From Clarireedia homoeocarpa (taxonomy: Eukaryota; Ascomycota; Leotiomycetes; Helotiales; Rutstroemiaceae): a stretch of DNA of 64,000 nucleotides. Where the stretch lies: NCBI GenBank assembly GCA_001465935.1, contig LNKV01000006.1:124001-188000 (forward strand), written 5' to 3'. The translations under genes were made by a program, and so were the position numbers. Shown here piece by piece: positions 55,187 through 64,000 of the stretch. The notes under the pieces were generated by a model, which had not been told where the DNA came from, did not search any database, and saw only the letters and a list, made by a program, of their open reading frames with translations. Numbering within the stretch: the stretch's first letter is position 1; every line of letters begins with the position of its first letter.

Positions 55187-56908
55187 GCAGAGAGATAACC
55201 ACCATCAACAAAGGAAACAATTTTGGTACTATGCACGAATGCCTAACGAAAGATGGTCTACGATCTAATACATATACTTCAAAAATGGGGGAAGAAGTCG
55301 GAAACGGTGGGATCATATAGGTGGTGAGGCGGGGATGCTGTGGAACGAGGAAAGCCATTAATAGCTCTACTATAGGCTATCTCCCACATATCCAGGACCA
55401 TTCGGTTGCATTTCCGTGACTCAATAGCCTTCACGTCTAATTGATAGTTTGATCCCTCAAAAGCTATGCGTACCAAAATGGAGCAGAGAACCAAGATGGC
55501 GGGTTTTTGCGTTGTTATTGCTGACGCCAAGCTTTTGCTTACAATACCTTGTTCAAGTTATTTGGCCTATTCTGATATTACATTCAAACAATATTGGCGC
55601 AAGACCTAAAGGCAGTATTCAGCCTTACGGCGTGGACCCACTTTGGATCCCATTATACGGCGCGCGCGCGGTTCCAGACTTGCGGTAGTCAGTCCTCTTT
55701 GTTCGTCTGCCCCAAATCTCGACTCCCAGTTCTGCCACGCCTTATCTACGCCCTAAAGATCTCGCGTTTCAACGTAAAATAGTGGGTAGTCCCACTTTCC
55801 AGACAGTGGGGTTGCCCTGTGTTGTCGCCGTTATCGTATATTCTCCTATCGTCAGTTTGGACGACGACGAGTAGTAGCTGTACGATAAACGTCCGTCTCG
55901 AGCCAAGGCAATGGACTCTGGAGAATCATGACAGGTCATTTTACTCACATGTCCAATCTGCCCTCCGGTTTCTTCCATCGCGGTTTCGCACAGCACATAA
56001 TGACTGATCATTATGACCTCAGCTTTCCTTTTCGTTAAAATATCCTCGTTGTTAACATCTTGGCAAGTTGCGGAATTCCATCGTACAGTCAGACGCTGTC
56101 CCCGGCATGTAAAGGGAAGCCGTCAATTGGTTGGACTGCAATGCATACCAGGCGTGCGTCACAACAACCCCAATTACATCCTTGAAGATAATACTCGTCT
56201 TTAATTCCACCGTCGTATCTCCGTAATACCGCGGGTTCCAATCATTGTGTTCAGAATCATGTTCTTTGTCGTAATGTTATGCCTTAATTCCATCTGCACA
56301 CGGTGCAATTGTTATTCCGATCGGACTCTCCCTATTTTAAGGCCGTGTACGTGATAAGCTCAATACTGTTACAGCCTAGGAAGATGTTTTGTCAGCACTA
56401 TCATGGGTTCTTAGTGGGCTCTATGGATTAGTACGGAGTCCGGTGAGTTTTCTATTGCGCTTCCTGTTGCGCTGGTGCTGCCGAAAGCGAATATCAAAAT
56501 CCGCAGCAGCAAAAGAGTCACAAATTGACACAAATTGACACAAATTTGGTCAAGCTTGGATGATGAATCCGATGGATTATCAATCAGCTGTCTGATCAGC
56601 TGGCGATTGGTCCAATTCTTTGTTGTCACTATCCCGTCCTTTGTGTGACGGCTGACAATGCTCGGCTCCCTGAGCACGTATATATTTTCTGTTTCTCTAT
56701 GCCTCCGTGAGAACGGTGTTTAGAAGTCCTATCGTACAGGTCTTTCATACTCTATTTGTTGTGTATAATAAGTGCAGCACCGACTCACAATCAACCGCAC
56801 TTGTCTGTTGTTAGATATCGGAAGGTAATAGGTAAGTTCCTCGATAGCTTCTCTACACCGCGAAACATAAGACTAATGATTAGAATAGCTTCACGCCAAC
56901 AAGTAACT
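55187..56908. other. Intergenic, 1.7 kb
   Basis: No gene is supported. A 10-bp word (CACAAATTGA) is repeated three times at 56519-56547. The MFS gene leader near 56825-56890 may contain a 5' UTR intron (GTAAGTTCC..AATAG at about 56830-56887), which would remove the upstream in-frame ATGs. Confidence 0.45.
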
Positions 56909-58676
56909 ATGGCCGAAAAAGGGGCAGAGTCGTCGGCAGTGTCGATGAACAATCAGTCTCTCAGTGTTCCTCACGACAACGCCGGAAATGTCTCGGAAAA
57001 CACATCCGTAACAGGAGTCGACGAGCTCGACAAGGAGAACCAAGCAGTAGCACCAGTGGATGAACAACCAGTAAGGAATATGAGCGCATGGAGATGGAGT
57101 CTTGTCGTTGCAGCCATTCTCAGTTCGACTTTCCTCTTCGCTCTCGACAATACCATCGTCGCAGATGTACAAGCTGTTATTGTATTGGACTTCAATGCCA
57201 TCTCCAAACTCACATGGCTAAGTGTCGGCTTCCTTATTGGAGCAGCCAGTACGAATTTGGTTTGGGGGAAAATCTACGCCCAGTTCAATGCAAAGTGGAC
57301 ATATATCCTCTGCGTGGTACTCTTCGAAGCTGGCTCGGCACTCTGTGGAGGAGCACCAAATATGAGTGCTGAAATTGTTGGTAGAGCTCTTTGTGGTTTT
57401 GGTGGCGCCGGAATGTACGTTGGTGTTATGACTCTACTGGCTGCTACGACTACGATTCATGAACGTCCAATATATATTGGAGCTACGGGATTGACATGGG
57501 GTCTTGGTACTGTGCTAGGTCCTATCATTGGAGGTCAGTTTTATTTCCATACCTAAATTTCTTTTGGACTTTAATGTTAATATTGTCATAGGTGCCTTCA
57601 CAGACTCAGCAGCAGGATGGAGATGGGCATTCTACATCAATCTTTGTATCGGTGCTGTCTGCGCTCCCGTTTACCTCTTCCTCCTCCCAAATATCGACCC
57701 TCGTCCAGGAGCAAAGTTCCTACAGCGTGCCAAAGAAGTCGATTACCTTGGTGCTGTTCTCATCATTGGCGCCTTTGTATCAGGTGTGATGGCCGTCTCT
57801 TTCGGTGGCGTAACATACGACTGGAATAGCGGCACAATCATCGGTTTATTCGTCTGCTCCGGTGTTCTTTTCATCATCTTCGGTTTCCAACAAACCTACT
57901 GCGTCTTCACCACCCCCTCCCGTCGCATCTTCCCCATCTCATTCCTCCGCTCCCGCACCATGCTCATCCTCTTTTGCATGACGGCTTGTGGCGGCACCGC
58001 CATCTTCATTCCCATCTACATGATCCCCATATTCTTCCAATTCACCCGCAACGACACCGCGCTTGAGGCCGGTGTGCGTCTCCTTCCTTTCATTATGCTC
58101 ATGATTTTTGCCGTCATCGGCAACGGCGCGATTCTTTCTGCCTACGGCTACTACATGCCCTGGTACACTCTCGGCGGCGCTCTCGTCCTCACCGGCGGCT
58201 CCCTCATGTACACCGTCGACGTCAACACCAGCGTCGCGCGAATCTACGGCTACACGATCATCCTCGGTTTCGGCAACGGACTCTTCGCTCAAGCCTCCTT
58301 CTCCGTCGCCCAAGCAATCGTCACCCCTGATCTCGTCTCCTCCGCTGTGGGATTCATCACCTGCGCGCAAGTCGGCGGTGTCACCATCGCCCTGGCAATT
58401 GCGAATTCGGTGTTTTTGAATAGTTCTCAGGAAGCGATTCAGAAAATTCTGCCAGATGCGCCGGCGCAGGAGATCGAGCAGGCGATTGCGGGCGCGGGAA
58501 GCGAGTTTGTGAAAAGTCTTACGAGTGAGCAGAGGGAAAGGGTGGTGGAGGCGATTGTGAACAGTATTGGGAAGACTTATGCGATGGTTATTACCGCTGG
58601 GGCGTTTGCGTTGGTGTTGAGTGCGGCGATGAAGAGGGAGAAGTTGTTTTTGAGTGCAGCTATGGGCGGTGCGTAG
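56909..58676 (+). CDS. MFS drug:H+ antiporter, DHA2 (14-TM) type
   Basis: This is a plasma- or vacuolar-membrane exporter of about 569 residues. Exons are 56909-57533 and 57592-58676, with a 58-bp GT-AG intron that joins GPIIGG to AFTDSAAGWRWAFY. I start at MAEKGAESSAV, after a likely untranslated leader. The hydrophilic N-terminus (about 55 residues) is followed by 14 predicted membrane segments. Motifs include FLFALDNTIVADVQ in TM1 (the DHA2 D1-type motif), LCGFGGAGMYVGVMTLLAA, TWGLGTVLGPIIGG (antiporter motif C) and GWRWAFYINLCIGAV. These are typical of Pezizomycotina toxin/drug efflux pumps in the TRI12/aflT-like group. No biosynthetic gene cluster is visible around it, so a general detoxification role is as likely as metabolite export. 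Confidence 0.9.
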
Positions 58677-59702
58677 GTGGGGGTAGTGTGGGAAGGGGGC
58701 TTGGATTGGATTGGACTGGATTGGATGGGTTGGGTTGGGTTGGGTTGGGCTGGATGTACTGGGTGGGGGATGGGTTATCTAAAAATGGGGTGGGGACTGA
58801 ATACCTGATAATTGATACTAGGGGCGCGGCGTCGGGCATATACGTGATATGGTAATGAGGATTTACATAAATGATAGATTATGGGTAAGCTGGGCAATCT
58901 ACTCACTAACCAAAACGAAGAATAATCTCGTCTTACTGTTAAAAAATGTACGATATTAGACAATACAATAGAAATATCTGATTACCGTTGTACATCTACT
59001 GTATTTATTATAAGCTATTGGCTGACAGTGTAGCCTGTTTAATTGGTGCCATGGAAAGCTATCTACACTAGTTAACTTACTTACTATTAATGTAAACTTG
59101 TGCCTTGTCCCTCGATTACATATCATATCTCACAGATAGATGCTCATCCATCACAGCTTCGCAAACTCTATCCGCAAAACAAAACAACCCCTGACTGCTC
59201 CATCCACCCTCTTCCTCCAATCAGGATCCCGCTTTGATTTTGCTTGGAGTTAGTCATGATCTTTCCGTTCTTGTTTCCGGAATAACGTGCAAAGGATGTC
59301 GATATTCGAGCCAAGACTTCGTTGGGCTGAGTATATATAAATGGTATTGAGGGGAAGAAACTGGGGGAGAGGAGATGGAATGGAATGGAATGGAAGGGAA
59401 GTGAGATAGACAGACGGTGGTGTGGGTATTTATTTGTATGTAAAACGACTACTTGCCGCTATTGTGAGCTTTATATACACTGATGTCCGAAATATATGCA
59501 TGCAAGCATCCAATTTGCCATGCGCCTCTTTATCCTCAACCTACTACTGTACCAACTCCACATGTGGCTCCTAAATCCAATGAATGCTATATACCTAATT
59601 TCATAAATACACCACTTCCCCCAAAACCACCATACTCGAGCCGAAAGATTTCTGACACAGTCTGGGGGGGGGGGAGTATACAAAAACCCAAAAATTCACC
59701 TA
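58677..59702. other. Convergent intergenic region with simple repeats
   Basis: This 1026-bp gap contains a GGATT/GGGTT pentanucleotide array (about 58700-58750), GGAAT repeats near 59378-59396 and a G run at about 59664-59673. I see no gene. Confidence 0.5.
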
Positions 59703-62700
59703 TCAACCTTTCTCTTCTTCTTCTTCTTCTTCTTCTTCATCCACCTCAAACACCGATTCCAATCTTCGTGTTCTCAAATAACCAATCGTCAAATGCAGCG
59801 CTCCTTTCCGGGGTATCCGTCTAGCCAAGCTACGACTTTGATTTGCATCTTTGGATATTCGGTCATACGGTACATTGGTAACGGAAGTAGGGTGCTCTGG
59901 TTTCGCGGGGTCCCAGTCACTCCGTAGGTCTGGATCGGCAGTACCTTGCCCTAGTATAACGGGCTTAGCAGGTGTTATTTCAGAGAAAGGTTCCCGACCA
60001 CTCCGTTGATATGGATCGGTAGTATCATTTCCGAACTCAACAGGCTTAGAAGGTGTTGCTCTCGAGTAAAGCTCACCTTGTTCCTTCTTTTTATTATTGG
60101 GCGAGGAAGATCTCCAGTCACCCCATGGATCCGATTCGTCCACTGGATCTAATTTTTTCTCGGGTATAGCCAATTCAGAAGGTATTACTTCCAAGATATC
60201 AACCTGCTTGTGCGTCTTCTTCCGTTTCTTCTTCTTGATGCTAGTTGTGAAGGAACTCCAATCATCATCTATCGTTTGGGTTTTTCCATCTGCTTCATCT
60301 TGTTTCGCCACTTCTCCCTTTTGGATATCGGGCCCCCAAGAAGCGCCTCTACTCCAACAACCACTCCAGCCTTCTAAGCTCTTTCGCGTGTCTGCAGTTG
60401 CAGTAATTTCGTCTGTCTTGGCCGCATGAGCTTGCTTTTCACTAACCGAGCCCGACCCCTGATCCTCTCTTGTTTGTTTTTCTTCCTCAAACTTACGAGA
60501 CCCATTCCCTGCCGGTGTTTTCGTGTTAGAGTTGATGTTTGCTTCATTTCTACCACTTGACTCTACAGCTTTCAACTTCTTGTCAAATTCATCTTCAGCA
60601 ATCATATCAGGGACATCCTCGTCCGAAGCTCTATCAGGAGTATCGCCATCATGATTATTTGTTTGCTTTTTCACCGACACGTATTTTGCCTCTGAGCGTA
60701 CCTCCTCATTTTGGGAGCGAAGTTTGGTAGTGGCTGATTTTGAGACTCTTCTTATAATATCTTCGCAATTAGCATCGAAGCGCATGTTCCAGAGCCGTAG
60801 TCCAATCATAAGCCTCTCGGTCGTTGGCAATTCATTATACATTCCGAAGATTGTGTTGACGAAGTCTGTTCCGAAATTGACGTTCGCTTTCTGGTTTCTG
60901 AGTCGCTCTGGGGTTTCCGAAATCTTTGAAGTTGAGGTTTTGGAGACTTTGCCATGCTCTGTCTGGGTTTGCGTGGACGAAGGCTGCTCGTTCCTCGGGT
61001 TTGTACTGGAGGACCCTGTGTTCTGTTCTGATTTTTGTATCCGAGTCTCTGATTGATCTTCTTTCTGAGCGGTGGTTCCGGGTGTAGAATCTTGTGGTTT
61101 GGATGACTTATATGCTATCATAGCAATCTTCTCTGCTCTTTTGAACAACCTTTCTAATTTTCGCATCAATCTTTCACTTGATTCAAAGAAATCTTCGATC
61201 ATTTCTCTGTCTTCAGAATGACTCATCTTGGGCAAAGCTTCTTCCATTCGTTTCGATTTTGATGAAACCTGGATTAATAACAGCCAGAGCTCACCAGCCA
61301 TTTCCGAGATAGGCGTTGCAGGGCCCCATTTTTCAACAGTATGGTCATATATCCACTTCCCTAACGAGTTGGCATCAAAAGCACTGCCATAAAAAAGTAT
61401 CGGCTTCTCTGAGGGATCCCAGTTCTTCAACGAATATCCGTAAGGAATGCCGGCTGCGCGGGCATCTTTTTCCGTTGCAACTCGAGTCGTCTCATTTAAT
61501 TTGGATTTCCGACTGGAGGCAGGTTTGCTTGTCCTAGAATGCTTCGTTTGGTATTGACCATTCGTGTAGCCGGGAGAATATTTTGGCGCAGCAGAATATA
61601 CTGGCGTAGGTGCTTCGTATAAAAAGCTATATGATGGAGGTCCTTCGTAAAAATAGTTGTATTTGCTGAACGGATCGCGGTCATCTTTCGTCCCTTGGTC
61701 GCGAGATTTTGCTTGGAATGACTGCGATTCTTTCATCGCGCGATATTTTTCAAGCCATGACTCAAATCCTTTCATAGTATCTGAAGAGCTCAAACTTGCG
61801 AGGGTATCAGCTTCGTCGGTGTACTCGTCCTGTCGTAGCTTTTCCTCCAGACTTTTTTCGGGTTCCATCTCTTCTTCAGAGTGTTCGGACGGTGCGTCTT
61901 CTATTTCATTAGAGAATACTAAGCTACTCTCATCTGGTTTGCTTGGTGTAGCATAGCGTTGTGTGTACAGCTTGGCAGCAGCGCAATAGTTATCATAGTT
62001 CTCTAGATACACTTGCGCAATTTCTGGAACAAGAGGGTCTTCGACATCCGGCGTTGCTAGAAGTGCACAAAGAGCAGTGAGCAGAGCACCTAGGGACCAT
62101 ATTCCAGTCGTTTCTTGGAACCACTGAGAGTTAGGATCTTTGTATGCACCTTTCACGTATCGACTCTTGGGGAGGGCGTTCCAGCGTTCTTGATAGTCAG
62201 CACAAATGTTTCCTTTATGATCCACATTCGGGTGGTACACTCGTGTATGAAACCGTAAGAGCGGGGGCTTTGAGGGATTCTCTTCGGAGACACTAACAGT
62301 GATCCAGAAAATGCCTCCTTCATATGGGGTTTCCGGTGGTCCTTCGATACTTGCTAGAATCCTGCTGAGATCATCGCCAATGGGTGCGGCGCTGACAAAT
62401 GGCACTCCTGCCTCCCGTATCCGTCTAAGCTCGAAAAACATACGTTTCGCTGCAGAGGTTCCGGTAGATGCATACGCAATCATTCGAGCCGAATTTCTTA
62501 AACAGAAATCCTCATCGGATTTCTTGTACGCTGCTAATTGTTGTCCATAGCTGCGGTCACCAGAGGCAAAGCTAAGGGGCTTGTGCTTGTCGGCTTTTTT
62601 CAAAATTTCTGCAAGTAACCTTTGGTTTTGTGGTAAGTCCAGGGTCGGAGCAGCTGACATCTTTTCTTGAACGAGCTCGCTGATTGAATCGGTATGATCC

Positions 62701-63615
62701 TCGAGTTTACCATTATTGATCTCGTTGTTTGACTCTTCATCGATAACTGACACCGTGGAGCGAACGGAAGTTCTGGAACGCGCGGTGTAGAATGAGCTGC
62801 CGGCGCCTGTTGGGTTCGTGGTAATGGTTCGTCCTCCGGTAATAGATTTAGTAACAAAGGTTAGGCGGCGACTTGCAGTATCTGAGACGTCCTGAATCAA
62901 GGAAGACGCGCGGTGATCCACAGATGCCGCATCTCGCAGTAGACGAAGACTCTGAGTGTCGGAAATTGACTCGATCTCTTGCTTCAGCCTAGCATGTTGT
63001 TGCTCTAGAAGTCCAAGCGAGCTTGTAATTGAATAGAGTGCTTCAACCAATTCTTTGATTCTCGAGACCTGTTTCTCAAACTGCGCAGAATCGTGTACGG
63101 CCCACCTGGTTACCTTAGTCACAGACTTCTGCTTCTGATTTTTCCGCAGTCGGGTTTTGAATGAGTCCCAATGGTCCTTGAAGACATCCATACCCTTTGA
63201 GGTAGAAACTTCAGTACTTGGTGATGAACCATATTCGATTTCATATCTGTCAACGATGACGTCTGCCTTTTGAAGTAATAGACGGATATTATTCAAGGTA
63301 CGCTCGAGAGCAGAGCGAATGTCAGGACGATCAATCGCCTTGTTGTATGGCAATTTCTTGCCATTTGCGTCGGCAACAAGTCCAACTAATTCTCCCCAGA
63401 TAGCGAACTGGACTCGTTGGGTGACAAGCTACAAGGATATCGTCAGTAGGAAGCACGATTATAAGATGGATTGATCAAGACCCCACAAGAGTACAGAGAA
63501 TATCGAAATCTTCACTGAAATCCTTTGCTCGGACGACGATGTCAAAATTATCGATGCACGCGCTGAATAATCCAGCTATACCCAGCACGCCAAGTACCAG
63601 GCCAGCAGCTTCCAT
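59703..63615 (-). CDS. HeLo - ubiquitin-conjugating (E2) - helical domain fusion protein
   Basis: This is a protein of about 1284 residues from exon 1 (63615-63487) and exon 2 (63428-59703); the 58-bp intron has a weak GTGGGG donor and TTGTAG acceptor. Residues 1 to about 235 form a HeLo (Het-s/LopB-type) domain: VLGIAGLFSACIDNFDIV, VQFAIWGELVGLV, KQKSVTKVTRWAVHD, LRLLRDAAS. HeLo domains are helical bundles linked to fungal incompatibility and membrane-directed cell death. Residues about 369-536 form an E2/UBC domain with EGGIFWITV, RVYHPN, active-site Cys about 452 (GNICADY) and DPLVPEIAQVY. Residues about 700-938 match a helical fungal domain (GYSLKNWDPSEKPILFYGS, LRLWNMRFDANCEDI). The tail is charged, has a duplicated KPV..G..TxDP unit and ends in a Glu run. 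No prion-forming motif is seen. It likely acts in the cytosol; any link between conjugation and self-recognition is inference. Confidence 0.85.
59712..59743. repeat. CTT trinucleotide tract encoding C-terminal poly-Glu
   Basis: A run of TTC/CTT triplets reads as GAA/GAG (Glu) on the minus strand and forms the last residues of the HeLo-E2 protein. It is prone to length change. Confidence 0.9.
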
Positions 63616-64000
63616 CTCCCTCCTCCCTCGATGTTTAAAGACATGTGAGTGGCTTGATGCAGCACGAACTATCTCGAAGGTAGCCTCATCGTAAGCGGCA
63701 TATTCGTAGAATGGACTTCGTGGTTTCACTGGTAGATTGACAGAGCAGAGTCACTCGCAGTAGCACATGATGGAGGGAATGAATGACTGCAGAGAAAATG
63801 TCTTTGGGGCAGTGTGTGGCTGAGTCGTACTGTACAGAACGCAAGAATTGGTGAGGCTCAAAGCGCCCGTGATCTAGTTCCACCAACCATATTGCTGTGG
63901 CGGAGCACAGTCCCGGTGAGTAAGTAGAGCTTGCACACATACATAACATCATCATGTTGCAACAAGCAGGCAGGGCAAGCAGGGCAGGCAGGGCAGGCAG
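63616..64000. other. 5' flank of the HeLo-E2 gene and right window edge
   Basis: This segment holds the presumed promoter of the HeLo-E2 gene. The last ~40 bp are a tandem array of GGGCAGGCA units that runs off the window. An upstream in-frame ATG at 63729 would add 38 residues before the HeLo domain and is unlikely, since HeLo proteins start directly with the glycine-rich helix. Confidence 0.5.

Noticed and set aside
57939..58370. Minus-strand acidic frame of 143 codons
   Set aside because: It lies antisense within a well-supported MFS exon and arises from its C-ending codons.
59703..63615. HET-s-type prion-forming domain in the HeLo-E2 protein
   Set aside because: Only the HeLo part matches; the C-terminal tail is acidic and Pro-rich with no paired amyloid pseudo-repeats.
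1..64000. tRNA, rRNA, CRISPR arrays or intact transposable elements
   Set aside because: I found no cloverleaf-like A/B box pair, no regularly spaced repeats and no transposase or reverse-transcriptase motif set.

Overview
This is a filamentous ascomycete (Pezizomycotina) nuclear contig. Genes sit on both strands, are split by short introns of about 40-75 bp with GT..AG ends and CTAAC/CTGAC-like branch sites, and include Pezizomycotina hallmarks: PalC of the ambient-pH pathway, a CFEM protein, a DUF4267 membrane protein, and HeLo and fungal zinc-finger families. The general look is Leotiomycete-like (Helotiales), but that is an impression and not a demonstrated placement. There is no rRNA, tRNA, CRISPR array or intact transposon that I can support. 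All exon models were built by eye from reading frames and splice signals.

Layout. 0-2.2 kb: gene-free, partly AT-rich. 2.2-14.1 kb: metabolism and transport, with a CHR chromate transporter, a divergent pair made of a sorbose/arabinitol-type SDR and a transketolase/dihydroxyacetone-synthase-like enzyme (which has a GC-AG intron), an Arg/Ser-rich disordered protein, and an intracellular GH31 glycosidase. 14.6-25.3 kb: a DUF4267 protein, two ~1000-residue intronless paralogues with N-terminal Cys/His fingers in tandem, and a conserved fungal protein. The paralogues lie between duplicated non-coding blocks. The junction between them carries a copy of the DUF4267 3' end, which marks a tandem-duplication breakpoint.

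25.8-35.7 kb: a dense housekeeping block with PalC, a hydrophilin-like protein, a TAF3-type histone-fold protein head-to-head with TAF7, mitochondrial ribosomal protein mL54, a complex I NDUFB10-type subunit, and a nucleolin/Nsr1/Gar2-like protein with two RRMs. 36.8-49.2 kb: a conserved disordered fungal protein, an RBR E3 ubiquitin ligase lacking the usual catalytic His, a secreted CFEM protein with a very long Ser/Thr/Pro stalk, and a single-pass Ser/Thr-rich membrane protein. 51.9-58.7 kb: a Dal5-type MFS permease, an unknown small protein, and a 14-TM DHA2-type MFS transporter.

59.7-63.6 kb: the most striking gene. It encodes a protein of about 1284 residues joining an N-terminal HeLo domain (the cell-death/incompatibility family), a complete-looking ubiquitin-conjugating (E2) domain with HPN motif and active-site Cys, a fungal helical domain, and an acidic repeat-bearing tail. 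Together with the RBR E3 it gives the window a possible ubiquitin/self-recognition theme, though the two genes are about 18 kb apart and any functional link is speculation.
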